Origin: Marinomonas pontica
Lineage (GTDB): Bacteria > Pseudomonadota > Gammaproteobacteria > Pseudomonadales > Marinomonadaceae
Assembly (NCBI RefSeq): GCF_026191375.1
Contig: NZ_JAODTL010000033.1
Span: 62,001-126,000 of the forward strand
Direction: 5' to 3'
DNA: 64,000 nt
In this document: positions 20,709 to 30,173 of the stretch, piece by piece
How positions within the stretch are numbered: position 1 is the stretch's first letter
Layout: the number at the start of each line of letters is the position of its first letter
The notes under the pieces: generated by a model
Told to the model about the DNA's origin: nothing
The model's database searches: none
What the model saw: only the letters and a program-made list of their open reading frames with translations
Position numbers and translations under genes: made by a program

Positions 20709-23528
20709 TTGATTCTGCACAACAGAATGGCATTACCTGTGATTAAGCTTCCTACGCTCAGCCTGAACAGCAAGTTATTTTGGGTTTTGTTCGCACCCGC
20801 CTTCCTTGTGTCCATTTTAGTTGGCGTCTTTCTGCTCTCCACCCGCTTTAACGATCTGAACCGTAATTTAGTCGAACGAACTCAACACATCACAGATCAA
20901 GTCGCCAACACCAGTGCGTATGCCATTGTATTTTCAGATCAAAATATGATGTATCGAATTTTACAGAACGCGCTCAACAACCCAGACATTAGCAGTGTGC
21001 AGCTCTTCAACAGTGAGCAAAAAATGATTGCTGAGCTGGGAAAAACCTCCTCATCAGATAAAATCCTCCTAACCGAAAACAGCGGCATCACAGAACAAAA
21101 TGGCCGTCTCGAATCCATTAGTGCCATTCATTATACAAGCAACGCACTCGACGACGTTTTTAACGGGCAAACCGATTTATTTAACACCCAAGACCAACGA
21201 ACACTCATTGGTTGGGTGAAAATAGAAGCCAACAAAGCCAGCATTCAAATTGAAAAATACCAATATACCGGTCTCATTGTTTTTATTTTGGTGCTGTTTA
21301 ATATACTGATCATTTTGGGCGCGTTTCATGCGTCAAAAACGCTGACCCAACCCATTAATAAACTGGCGTCCGCACTCAATAAATTAGTGAAAGGTCAATT
21401 TTCCACCGCCAAGCTAATGAAATTACCACCAGAGTACACAGCCATACAAAAAGACTTACTCGATTTAACGGAAAGACTAGAACACCACAACGAAGAATTG
21501 ATTGCCGGCATTGAGCAATCCACCGAGGACATACGTCGCAGCATGGACAGCATGGAAGAAAAAAGTGCCCAGCTGCACATAGCAAACCGTGAAGCAATGG
21601 AATCAAATCGTCTAAAGTCTCAATTCCTTGCCAACATAAGCCATGAAGTCCGAACGCCTCTTAATGCTATTTTGGGCTACACAAAAACACTGCAAAAAGA
21701 CATCGCTGATCCACAACACCGCATTTATGTCGACACAATTGAACAGTCCACCAACAGCTTGTTGGCCATTATTGGCGACATTTTAGATTTCTCAAAAATT
21801 GAAGCCGGAAAGCTCAGTTTAGAAAACAACCATTTCAATCTTAAAACGCTCATCGATGAGGTTTACCAAACGCTCAGCATTAACCTACTCAGCAAAGACA
21901 AACAAATTGATTTGGTACCGGAATTCGGACAGGACGTGCCTGAGTGGTTTATTGGAGACAGCACGCGGGTTCGTCAAATTTTGACCAACTTGATAGGCAA
22001 TGCCATCAAATTCACCCACCAAGGCTCCGTCAGAACCAGAGTTACCATTGCAACACAAAGCGCCCCAGACATCACATTATCCTTTCAGATCATAGACACG
22101 GGGATCGGCATTGCAGAACATAAAATAAACCGCCTATTCAAACCTTTTTCACAAGTGGACACCAGCACCACCAGACAATTTGGCGGTACAGGTCTTGGGC
22201 TTGTCATTACCAAAAAACTGGTCGAGCAGATGAACGGTAAAATTGAAGTCAGTAGCGACCCCAGCATTGGATCAACCTTTCGCTTTACCATAAATTTAAA
22301 AGCCTCTTCCAAAGGCAGAGCCAATCACCTTCCACTCAATTTTCATACCGTACTACTGGAACCTAGCCAAACCTATAAAAGTTATTTGGATGGGTATTTA
22401 AACAGCATCGGAGTGAGCTGCAGCACATGTTCGGACTTAGAACAGATGGTCATGATGTTAAACAAAAATCATCGTGACATTGATGTCGTTTTACTGAGTG
22501 TGGCGCCAAATGACCAAAGTGTTGCAGAAGCCAGAGAGCTGGTACTTTATTCCGCTCAACAGTTCTCCATCCCTTGTATTCTGATGATCCAGCCACCGGG
22601 GCAAATTACGCATTACCCAGACCTAAAAAACATTTGCAGCGACATACTTCTGAAACCCATCAGCCATGATCGCCTTTACCATGCCTTACAAAACCTCAAT
22701 GCTGCGCCTTCAAGCGTACCTTCGATTCCTAAACTCAACGCACAACATGAGAAAATCAAGGGACTTAGCATACTGGCCGTGGACGACTCTCCGATCAATC
22801 TACAGCTTCTAAATCATTGGCTTTTACCAATAGGTTTGGATGTTTCTTTAGCGTACAGCGGACAACAAGCCATCGATATGGCAATGAGCAAGCATTTCGA
22901 CCTCATTTTCATGGACATACAAATGCCGGAAATGGATGGCATGGAAACCACGCAACACCTTCGCCAATTAGACACCTACAAAAACATTCCAATTATCGCC
23001 CTGACTGCTCATGCGCTCGGTTCTGAACAACAACAGATGCTCAGCAGCGGTATGAACGCTTATTTAACCAAGCCTATTGATGAAGAACTGCTCATCAGCA
23101 CCATCGAAAAATGGTGTTCGAATACCGACTCCTTCCAAGATCAAGTCGACGCCAAACTGGTTGGCATCTTTGACTTAGATAAAGCGCTGTCAATTGTTGA
23201 CGGCAAAGAGGAAATTGCCAAAGAAATGTTCGATATGCTCGCAGACTCGTTGAGCGCGGAAAAGAAACTTATCCAACACCATTTAGAGAATCAAGACACG
23301 CAAAAACTGATTGAAGTGGTGCACAGAATACACGGTGCCTCGAAATACACCGGCACCATTAATATTGCCCGCCACGCCAATTTTTTAGAAACCCATCTAA
23401 AAGAATTAGGAATGGAAGAAGTAGAAGGCGTCGCCGACGATTTCATTGAAGCCATTGACGAACTGTTGAGTCACCGCCAGCTTATCCCTTGGACTCAAGC
23501 CTTAGATTCAAGCACAACAAACGCCTGA
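20709..23528 (+). CDS. barA: Hybrid sensor histidine kinase, GacS/BarA type
   Basis: Inner-membrane tripartite kinase that, in this family, phosphorylates the response regulator GacA/UvrY and controls the Csr/Rsm small-RNA pathway. Order over 939 residues: TM1 at about 22-44; periplasmic loop; TM2 at about 186-207; HAMP; phosphoacceptor His312 in NISHEVRTPLN; ATPase with LIGNAIKF and GGTGLGLVI; a degenerate receiver (about 545-665); a true receiver with phosphoacceptor Asp736 in LIFMDIQMPEMDG; and a C-terminal Hpt domain with His872 in VVHRIHGASK. Start is TTG at 20709 or ATG at 20727. The neighbours cysM, rlmD and relA resemble the gacS region of Pseudomonas. gacA is not in the window. Confidence 0.92.
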   Translation: MILHNRMALPVIKLPTLSLNSKLFWVLFAPAFLVSILVGVFLLSTRFNDLNRNLVERTQHITDQVANTSAYAIVFSDQNMMYRILQNALNNPDISSVQLFNSEQKMIAELGKTSSSDKILLTENSGITEQNGRLESISAIHYTSNALDDVFNGQTDLFNTQDQRTLIGWVKIEANKASIQIEKYQYTGLIVFILVLFNILIILGAFHASKTLTQPINKLASALNKLVKGQFSTAKLMKLPPEYTAIQKDLLDLTERLEHHNEELIAGIEQSTEDIRRSMDSMEEKSAQLHIANREAMESNRLKSQFLANISHEVRTPLNAILGYTKTLQKDIADPQHRIYVDTIEQSTNSLLAIIGDILDFSKIEAGKLSLENNHFNLKTLIDEVYQTLSINLLSKDKQIDLVPEFGQDVPEWFIGDSTRVRQILTNLIGNAIKFTHQGSVRTRVTIATQSAPDITLSFQIIDTGIGIAEHKINRLFKPFSQVDTSTTRQFGGTGLGLVITKKLVEQMNGKIEVSSDPSIGSTFRFTINLKASSKGRANHLPLNFHTVLLEPSQTYKSYLDGYLNSIGVSCSTCSDLEQMVMMLNKNHRDIDVVLLSVAPNDQSVAEARELVLYSAQQFSIPCILMIQPPGQITHYPDLKNICSDILLKPISHDRLYHALQNLNAAPSSVPSIPKLNAQHEKIKGLSILAVDDSPINLQLLNHWLLPIGLDVSLAYSGQQAIDMAMSKHFDLIFMDIQMPEMDGMETTQHLRQLDTYKNIPIIALTAHALGSEQQQMLSSGMNAYLTKPIDEELLISTIEKWCSNTDSFQDQVDAKLVGIFDLDKALSIVDGKEEIAKEMFDMLADSLSAEKKLIQHHLENQDTQKLIEVVHRIHGASKYTGTINIARHANFLETHLKELGMEEVEGVADDFIEAIDELLSHRQLIPWTQALDSSTTNA

Positions 23529-23880
23529 GCGTAGGCTTTTTCATCCGTCAAACTTAAATGCCAAGACAGCGGCATATCATAGCGCTCTGAAATAACATCA
23601 TCCACAACAAGCACCGGCTGACCCGATGGTAAGTTTACAACCGAAAAGTGCTGAAAACTGACCCCCGAGCCAATGCCTGTACCTAGGGCTTTTACGGCGG
23701 CTTCTTTAGCAGCAAAACGTTTTGCGACAAAGGCATTCGCCTTGCCTTCATTGCTGATTTCAGCCCAGCGTTTTTTTCATCTGCCGTTAAAATTCGGTCA
23801 ATGAATCGCTCCCCCAAACGAGAAATGGACTGCGCAATACGGGCAATTTCAACCAAGTCCGTTCCCACACCAATAATCAA
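23495..23880 (-). CDS. acpS: Holo-[acyl-carrier-protein] synthase AcpS, one indel
   Basis: Transfers phosphopantetheine from CoA to apo-ACP, an essential step for fatty acid synthesis. The start MIIGVGTDLVEIARI contains the metal-binding Asp. The frame fails in a run of seven A (T-run on the plus strand, about 23770-23776). With eight, TADEKN becomes TADEKKRWAEI and continues into AFVAKRFAAKEAAVKALGTG, the second catalytic signature with its Glu and Lys, ending LESKA at 23495. That gives 128 residues, the expected size. The 3' end overlaps the convergent barA by 34 bases. It follows recO by 21 bases; pdxJ, often between them, is absent. Confidence 0.9.
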
Positions 23881-23901
23881 AATATACCTCTTATAATGTA
23901 T

Positions 23902-24645
23902 TTACGCTGTCAACGAACGAAAAATTGGAACGCCCAAGTGACGCTCCCCCTGAAAGGGCTGTGATGGCAATAATCGCCTAGACACTATGGATTTTCCGTT
24001 CAGCAAACCGTCTAGCCAATTACGATGCAATTCTTTTGCAAGACTCAAAACCTGCTTATCCATCCATTTGCCAGCATGATAATCCAGCGCGATCTGCCCC
24101 TCAACAAACAACATAGGCAGTTGTTTCGGCGTTTCACCATAGTAAGGACGCAAACCAAACTTGTAATGAAACTGATAAAGTTGGCGAGCCTCAACAGGCT
24201 CTCCTCGTCCGGTAGAAAGCATATTAATGCCTACCCCCAATTCGGAGAACAACCCCACCTCAAAGCGTCGCAATATAGGCGCAATGGGGGCTCCCGAATG
24301 CAAACTTTCAATCAGCCATTTATACAGTTCAAAAACATCAGGCAAAGGAAGGTTAAGAGGCAGCAGCTTTTCTAACAACTCGTGAACATACAGCGCGGCG
24401 TACAGAGGCAACCCCTCCAAAGAAGACGCAGACTTAACCGACTCTAGACTTTTTATCGTTTTTAAGTCGCTGCGTCCGACGAACTCCACCTCATAACATA
24501 AAAAAGGCCCAGGTATGACCCGAGCCTCTTTTTTAGGTAATCGCCACACTCCTCTGACCAACCCATGCTCTCGTGTTAGCACATCGAGAAGGATCTTGCC
24601 GTCCTGAAAAGGCCGAGTATGAACAACATACGCCGATGCGCGCAT
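23902..24645 (-). CDS. recO: DNA repair protein RecO
   Basis: Recombination mediator that loads RecA on SSB-coated gaps in the RecFOR pathway. The 247-residue protein has the N-terminal OB fold (AYVVHTRPFQDGKILLDVLTR, cut), followed by the alpha-helical domain with YVHELLEKLLPLNLPLPDVFELY. The zinc cysteines of some RecO proteins are absent, as in other gammaproteobacteria. It starts 5 bases after era in the conserved rnc-era-recO order. Confidence 0.93.
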   Translation of the reverse strand: MRASAYVVHTRPFQDGKILLDVLTREHGLVRGVWRLPKKEARVIPGPFLCYEVEFVGRSDLKTIKSLESVKSASSLEGLPLYAALYVHELLEKLLPLNLPLPDVFELYKWLIESLHSGAPIAPILRRFEVGLFSELGVGINMLSTGRGEPVEARQLYQFHYKFGLRPYYGETPKQLPMLFVEGQIALDYHAGKWMDKQVLSLAKELHRNWLDGLLNGKSIVSRRLLPSQPFQGERHLGVPIFRSLTA

Positions 24646-24650
24646 TAGAA

Positions 24651-25553
24651 TTACTCTTCTTGATAACCCAAGCTGGCTAACGCACGCTCGTCATCAGACC
24701 AACCTGAACGCACCTTAATCCAAAGGTTCAACATGACTTTATGCTGGAACAGGTTTTCCATATCAATACGAGCTTCTTTGCCAATGAGCTTAATTTTATC
24801 GCCACGTTCACCGATAATAATGCGCTTTTGTCCATTTCTTTCGACCAAAATCAACGCACTGATATGAATAGCCGATTCTTCAAAAACAAACTCTTCTATT
24901 TGAACCGCCACTTCATAAGGCACTTCTTGCCCCAACTGACGGGTGATTTTTTCACGAACGATTTCTGCCGCCAAAAAGCGAGAGCTACGGTTAGTAATCT
25001 GATCTTCTGGATAAAACTGAGTGCCTTCAGGAATATAGCTTTCCACCAAACGCTCTAGACGATCCAAATTGTTGTTTCGTAGAGCAGAAATTGGCACGAT
25101 TTGCGCGAAATTCATACGCTCTGACAAATTCGCCAAACGCGGTAAAAGACTCTCTTTTTGATCGAGTTGATCGACTTTGTTTACCACCAAAATCACAGGA
25201 CAACGAGCGTGTTTTACTTTTTGCAAAACCGACTCATCTTCTTCCGTCCAGCGATCGGCATCAATTACGAACAACACCACATCAACGTCCTTCAACGCCG
25301 CCGCGGCCGTTTTGTTCATGATGCGGTTAATGGCTTTGGCTTCACCTATGTGCAGCCCAGGTGTATCAACATAAATAGCCTGAACATGGCCCTCTGTTTT
25401 TACACCTAAAATTTGATCACGAGTCGTCTGAGGCTTACGTGAAGTAATGGATAACTTTTGACCTAATATGTGGTTAAGCAATGTCGATTTACCCACATTA
25501 GGGCGACCAACAATGGCAATGTATCCACAGTGCGTAACTTCAACGTCAGACAT
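24651..25553 (-). CDS. era: GTPase Era
   Basis: Essential small GTPase that binds 16S rRNA near its 3' end and helps 30S assembly. It is 300 residues. The GTPase part has G1 [13 protein letters not shown]3 DTPGLHIG and G4 NKVDQLD. The C-terminal KH domain begins near residue 200 ([20 protein letters not shown]) with the [15 protein letters not shown] loop. The rnc stop codon overlaps its ATG region, so translation is probably coupled. Confidence 0.97.
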   Translation of the reverse strand: MSDVEVTHCGYIAIVGRPNVGKSTLLNHILGQKLSITSRKPQTTRDQILGVKTEGHVQAIYVDTPGLHIGEAKAINRIMNKTAAAALKDVDVVLFVIDADRWTEEDESVLQKVKHARCPVILVVNKVDQLDQKESLLPRLANLSERMNFAQIVPISALRNNNLDRLERLVESYIPEGTQFYPEDQITNRSSRFLAAEIVREKITRQLGQEVPYEVAVQIEEFVFEESAIHISALILVERNGQKRIIIGERGDKIKLIGKEARIDMENLFQHKVMLNLWIKVRSGWSDDERALASLGYQEE

Positions 25554-26229
25554 CTTTCTTTTCCAATTGTTTCAAGGCTTTCGAAGCCGCATTCTGTTCC
25601 GCAATTCGACGGCTGTTGCCCTTCCCTTCGATCGCGTTTTCACAAAGTTCAATGTGACAGTGTACATAAAACGTCTGATCATGAGGTTTCACCCACAATA
25701 TCCACTACGTCATATTGAGGCAAAGCGTGCTTACGAGCTTGTAAATATTCTTGCAAGCGGGTTTTCGCGTCTTTTGTCACTATCTTTAGAGATGTGGCAT
25801 CCAAACGCTCCTTGTACCAAGACAAAATATGTTGACGGCAAATGTCCATCCCAGCATCTAAATACATGGCACCAATGATACCTTCTACCGTATCGGCCAA
25901 AATAGAGTCTCGTCTAAACCCACCACTCTTTAGCTCTCCAGCGCCAAGCTTCAAGTAATCCCCTAACTGGAACTCACGAGCAAGTTCAGCCAGCGTGTCC
26001 CCTTTTACCAATGAGGCACGCAAACGACTCAACTCGCCTTCCTTAGCTTTTGGAAAACGATGAAATAAATCTTCCGCGATCACATAGTTAAGGATCGAAT
26101 CGCCCAAAAATTCTAGGCGTTCATTATTTTTTCCACCAAAACTACGGTGCGTTAGCGCCAGCTCAAGCAGTCCAAGGTCAGCAAAAAGTAACCGATTCGC
26201 CGACTCAGCTTCTGATACAATGAACTCAA
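25546..26229 (-). CDS. rnc: Ribonuclease III, two indels
   Basis: Double-strand-specific endonuclease for rRNA and mRNA processing. The TTG start at 26229 follows GGAG and reads [14 protein letters not shown]. One T must be added in a run of five (plus strand 26183-26187) to continue into [14 protein letters not shown] and the catalytic signature [15 protein letters not shown]. The middle ([14 protein letters not shown]) holds further acidic active-site residues. Near 25675-25681 (ACCTC) one base must be dropped to join VDIVGET to [12 protein letters not shown] and the double-stranded RNA-binding domain, which ends EKKDV. Repaired length is 227 residues, as in E. coli. The changes cancel in frame. 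I consider both to be sequencing errors. Confidence 0.92.
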
Positions 26230-26247
26230 AATTTCTCCAAAAAATAC

Positions 26248-27072
26248 TTATTCAATCAAACCGTTGTTTTTAAAGCTTGGAATGCTGAAAAACTGATCCC
26301 AATGCAGCCATACATAAAATGCACGGCCTTTCATATTTTCATCGGGAACAAAGCCCCAGAATCGACTGTCTGCGCTATTATCTCGGTTGTCACCCATCAC
26401 AAAATAATGCCCCGCAGGAACCGTCCATTCACCTTCATGCGGTGTAAAACGATAACTGTTATAGATATCGTGCTGAACACCCCCCAAGTTTTCACTAAAC
26501 AGGTCAACAGGCTCTTGATTTGGGTTCAACGAAATGGGCAGCTTTGCCAAAAACTCTTTGCTCACTGGCTGCCCATTTACGGTTAACACTTTATTATGGT
26601 AACTAATCTGATCACCTGGCAAACCAACCAAACGTTTAATGTAGTTTAAACTAGGATCACGAGGGTATTTAAACACCACAACATCACCACGTTTTGGTTC
26701 TGTCGTGGGAATAATAGTGGTATTCAAAACCGGTAAACGCAAACCATAATCGAATTTATTCACAAGAATAAAATCGCCAATTTTTAACGTTGGCAGCATA
26801 GAACCCGAAGGGATCTGAAACGGTTCGACCACAAACGAGCGCAGTCCAAAAATAATCGCAATAATGAAGAAGTAGGACTTCACCTCCACCACCAATTTCG
26901 GCGTTTGTGCCAAACGCTGTTGAGCGTCCTTATCCAGCACTTTACGAGCTTCTTCTGTCATGTTCGCCAAGGCGGCTTTTCGCTTAGGCAAATACATAAT
27001 ACGATCGTAGACCCAGAAGACACCGGTTACCAAAAATGCAATGGCCAGTATCAATTCGAAATCAAAACCCAT
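26248..27072 (-). CDS. lepB: Signal peptidase I
   Basis: Membrane serine protease that removes signal peptides from exported proteins. The 274-residue protein has an N-terminal TM (about 5-22), a cytoplasmic stretch rich in Lys and Arg, and TM2 at about 66-80. The catalytic Ser lies in [11 protein letters not shown] and the catalytic Lys in [12 protein letters not shown], followed by box [12 protein letters not shown]. It lies between lepA (50 bases upstream) and rnc (18 bases downstream), the standard gene order. Confidence 0.96.
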   Translation of the reverse strand: MGFDFELILAIAFLVTGVFWVYDRIMYLPKRKAALANMTEEARKVLDKDAQQRLAQTPKLVVEVKSYFFIIAIIFGLRSFVVEPFQIPSGSMLPTLKIGDFILVNKFDYGLRLPVLNTTIIPTTEPKRGDVVVFKYPRDPSLNYIKRLVGLPGDQISYHNKVLTVNGQPVSKEFLAKLPISLNPNQEPVDLFSENLGGVQHDIYNSYRFTPHEGEWTVPAGHYFVMGDNRDNSADSRFWGFVPDENMKGRAFYVWLHWDQFFSIPSFKNNGLIE

Positions 27073-27122
27073 ACTTCATTTCTCCATCAAGGTGCAAACA
27101 CACCGGTTGATTGATTATCTGG

Positions 27123-28928
27123 CTAGCTATCCAATTGCAAAACCGCAAGGAAAGCAGATTGTGGCACTTCAACGTTACCCACTTGCTTCATGCGCTTTTT
27201 ACCTTCTTTCTGTTTCTGCAACAGCTTCTTCTTACGACTCACGTCGCCACCGTAACACTTAGCAATAACGTTTTTACGCAAAGCTTTCACCGTGGTACGA
27301 GAAATGATTTTTGCTCCCACAGCCCCCTGAATAGCCACATCAAACATCTGACGTGGGATCAAATCTTTCATTTTTTCACACAGAGCACGGCCTTTATACT
27401 GCACATTATCTTTGTGCATAATTAACGCCAGCGCATCCACTCTCTCACCGTTGATTAGGATATCCAAACGGCATAGCGGTGCAGGACTAAAGTGTGAAAA
27501 GCTGTAATCCAAAGACGCAAAACCACGGCTGCAAGATTTCAGTTTATCAAAGAAATCCATAACTACTTCGTTCATCGGTAACTCATAGCGCAATTGCACC
27601 TGACGACCAACATACAACATGTCTTTTTGGATGCCGCGCTTTTCTACACACAAAGTAATCACGTTACCCAAGTATTCTTGTGGCACCAAAATATTGGCTT
27701 CCACAATAGGCTCGCGCATTTCTTTGATGGTGCCTGGGTCTGGCATTTTGGACGGGCTGTCTACATAGATCACTTCACCATTATTCAACTCAACTTCAAA
27801 CACCACGGTTGGTGCTGTAGTAATTAAGTCCAAATCGTATTCGCGCTCTAAACGTTCTTGAATAATTTCCATGTGCAACATTCCTAAGAAGCCACAACGG
27901 AAACCAAAGCCCAATGCATCTGAGCTCTCAGGCTCAAAAAACAGTGACGCATCGTTTAATGTCAGTTTGTCTAACGCAACACGGAAATCTTCATAGTCAT
28001 CAGAACTGACCGGAAATACGCCCGCATAAACCTGAGGCTTAACTTTTTGGAAGCCTGATAATTGAGGAACATCTGGCGTTGTCGCATGCGTGATGGTATC
28101 ACCGACTGGCGCACCATGAATGTCTTTAATACCAGCGACAACGTAGCCCACTTCACCCGCTTTTAGGATGCCAGTCTCTTTACGTTTTGGGGTAAAAATA
28201 CCAGCCATATCAACAGGATGAGTTTGTTTAGTAGACTTGATGAAAATCTTGTCTTTTTTACGCAATGTGCCCTGCTTAATTCGAACCAGCGAGACAACAC
28301 CCAAATAGTTGTCAAACCACGAATCAATAATCAACGCTTGAAGCGGTGCATCGATGTCCCCTTCTGGTGGTGGAATCGTTGCGACTAGACGCTCAAGTAC
28401 ATCATCAACCCCCATGCCAGTTTTCGCAGAACAGGTCACAGCATTCATAGCATCGATGCCAATAATCTCTTCAATCTCGGCACTAACACGCTCAGGCTCG
28501 GCTTGCGGCAAGTCAATTTTGTTTAATACCGGCATCACTTCGAGACCTTGCTCAATCGCGGTATAACAGTTAGCAACAGACTGAGCTTCAACTCCTTGAG
28601 CCGCATCCACTACCAACAAGGCACCTTCACATGCGGCAAGTGAGCGAGACACTTCGTACGAAAAATCGACGTGTCCAGGGGTATCAATGAAGTTCAACTG
28701 ATAGGTTTGTCCGTCTTTCGCATAGTAGTCCAACGTCACACTTTGTGCTTTGATGGTAATGCCACGCTCACGCTCGATGTCCATGGAGTCAAGAACTTGA
28801 GCGGACATTTCGCGTTCACTTAGACCTTCACAAGTCTGGATGAAGCGATCGGCTAACGTCGATTTCCCGTGGTCGATATGAGCTATAATACTGAAATTGC
28901 GTATGTGCTTAAGATTATTGGAAGACAC
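27123..28928 (-). CDS. lepA: Elongation factor 4 (LepA), back-translocating GTPase
   Basis: Ribosomal GTPase that acts on stalled or mistranslocated ribosomes. The 601-residue protein has G1 [14 protein letters not shown]2 [11 protein letters not shown]3 [12 protein letters not shown] and G4 [11 protein letters not shown]. The specific LepA C-terminal domain ends [19 protein letters not shown] and [10 protein letters not shown]. Upstream, 28929-29169 (241 bases) separates it from ribE and shows no gene. First gene of the lepA-lepB-rnc-era-recO-acpS run. Confidence 0.98.
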   Translation of the reverse strand: MSSNNLKHIRNFSIIAHIDHGKSTLADRFIQTCEGLSEREMSAQVLDSMDIERERGITIKAQSVTLDYYAKDGQTYQLNFIDTPGHVDFSYEVSRSLAACEGALLVVDAAQGVEAQSVANCYTAIEQGLEVMPVLNKIDLPQAEPERVSAEIEEIIGIDAMNAVTCSAKTGMGVDDVLERLVATIPPPEGDIDAPLQALIIDSWFDNYLGVVSLVRIKQGTLRKKDKIFIKSTKQTHPVDMAGIFTPKRKETGILKAGEVGYVVAGIKDIHGAPVGDTITHATTPDVPQLSGFQKVKPQVYAGVFPVSSDDYEDFRVALDKLTLNDASLFFEPESSDALGFGFRCGFLGMLHMEIIQERLEREYDLDLITTAPTVVFEVELNNGEVIYVDSPSKMPDPGTIKEMREPIVEANILVPQEYLGNVITLCVEKRGIQKDMLYVGRQVQLRYELPMNEVVMDFFDKLKSCSRGFASLDYSFSHFSPAPLCRLDILINGERVDALALIMHKDNVQYKGRALCEKMKDLIPRQMFDVAIQGAVGAKIISRTTVKALRKNVIAKCYGGDVSRKKKLLQKQKEGKKRMKQVGNVEVPQSAFLAVLQLDS

Positions 28929-29169
28929 TATTTACTCACACTTTAAAAGCGATTTTTGAATGATTATCTGTTGATAAAAAAGAGACATATGCACACTTAT
29001 CACACGATTTGGCTGAATAAAGTAAGCACCAATACCGTGTCTGGCCTATGTAAAAATATCATCAACACATTTTTAGGTTAGAAATTGGCGAGCATTCTAC
29101 CGAAAATCGAGCAGGGACTCCATTTATTTCAGAGATCAAACAAGATCAAACCCAGCAAGCAAAGTCGAA

Positions 29170-29802
29170 TTAAGGCAGCGCAATGCCTTTCTCTTTTAGG
29201 ATCCGCTCAACCGTATCAACGGTCGCTTGAGTATGCGCATCGATCTCAAGATTGACTCGATCCCCCACCGACAACTCACCAAATGTCGTCAATCGCAACG
29301 TTTCTGGAATCAATGAGACTTCCAACCAATCATCACCAATGTCACTGATCGTCAAACTGGCACCGTTTAAACCTACATACCCCTTGTTAAATAAGTAACG
29401 TCTGGCATCAACGTCATGCTGTCGATCTGTCGTAAATCGTAGGTGGACGCTTTCTTCGATTTTTTCGATCCGGCTAACACTGACCGATGTCATGATATGA
29501 CCCGACATAACATGCCCGCCAATTTCATCGCCCATTTTAGCGGCGCGCTCAAAATTCACCGTATCGCCTGCGTGTAATAAACCAATATTGGTCAACGCCA
29601 AGGTGGTATCGATGACATCAAATGTCAGTACATCATGGCCAATTTCAGCCACGGTTAGACAAACACCATTTATCGCGACACTCGCGCCTAACTGCTGTCC
29701 CAACATAACCCCCGCTGGAAAAGACACTTCGAGACGCTTATTACGCCCCATTTGCTCAGCAAGCTGAACGGTCGCTGTACCTTGTACGATACCCGTAAAC
29801 AT
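29170..29802 (-). CDS. ribE: Riboflavin synthase, alpha subunit
   Basis: Dismutates two 6,7-dimethyl-8-ribityllumazine molecules to riboflavin. The 210 residues form two lumazine-binding repeats. The first begins MFTGIVQGTATV and contains INGVCLTV; the second, from about residue 98, contains GHIM and LNGASLTISDI. The protein stands alone here, not beside ribD or ribH. No FMN riboswitch was recognised upstream. It precedes lepA on the same strand by 241 bases. Confidence 0.95.
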   Translation of the reverse strand: MFTGIVQGTATVQLAEQMGRNKRLEVSFPAGVMLGQQLGASVAINGVCLTVAEIGHDVLTFDVIDTTLALTNIGLLHAGDTVNFERAAKMGDEIGGHVMSGHIMTSVSVSRIEKIEESVHLRFTTDRQHDVDARRYLFNKGYVGLNGASLTISDIGDDWLEVSLIPETLRLTTFGELSVGDRVNLEIDAHTQATVDTVERILKEKGIALP

Positions 29803-30112
29803 AAAGATTCCTCATATATAGGTGAAAAAATGAACCATATTTTATCGTTAACTTGTTCTTAACCCGTGACTGAAGAAGAAATGAACACCTGTATTCAAAG
29901 CGGCATCACAACTGGTTTTGCGCAAGTTATCACAATGTCACCAATAGGGTTATCCACAGGTTACGGGGATAACCAAAATTCAATCAAAAGAACTAAAAAA
30001 CCAAACCCTACTAATGCGACCATTTTACGACTTTTCAAGCAAAACAATGACAATTAGTGAAGAATGTCCCCTTTAAAAAAGCCCATGGCCATTTTATTTT
30101 ACCCAAAAACAA
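29803..30112. other. Intergenic region with a hairpin containing one DnaA-box match
   Basis: Between ribE and the glgC terminator lies non-coding sequence. An inverted repeat GGTTATCC (29948-29955) / GGATAACC (29967-29974) with an 11-base loop encloses TTATCCACA (29950-29958), a perfect DnaA-box match. A short open frame at 29866-30057 has no clear RBS or family resemblance and is not called. Confidence 0.45.
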
Positions 30113-30140
30113 GAAAGCCGCTTCCATTGAAGCGGCTTTC
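30113..30140 (-). terminator. Intrinsic terminator of glgC
   Basis: GAAAGCCGCTTC pairs perfectly with GAAGCGGCTTTC over 12 bases with a four-base loop CATT. On the minus strand TTGTTTTTGGG follows, giving a fair T-run 34 bases after the glgC stop. Confidence 0.8.
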
Positions 30141-30173
30141 AAAAACACCATGCATCACACTATCAAACCTAGG

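Noticed and set aside
29803-29900. FMN riboswitch upstream of riboflavin synthase
   Set aside because: None of the conserved FMN-aptamer stems or boxes could be found.
29950-29958. Replication origin
   Set aside because: A single DnaA box without dnaA, dnaN or AT-rich unwinding repeats is not enough.
29866-30057. A 63-codon open frame between ribE and glgC
   Set aside because: No convincing RBS, no family likeness, and it runs through the DnaA-box hairpin; treated as chance.
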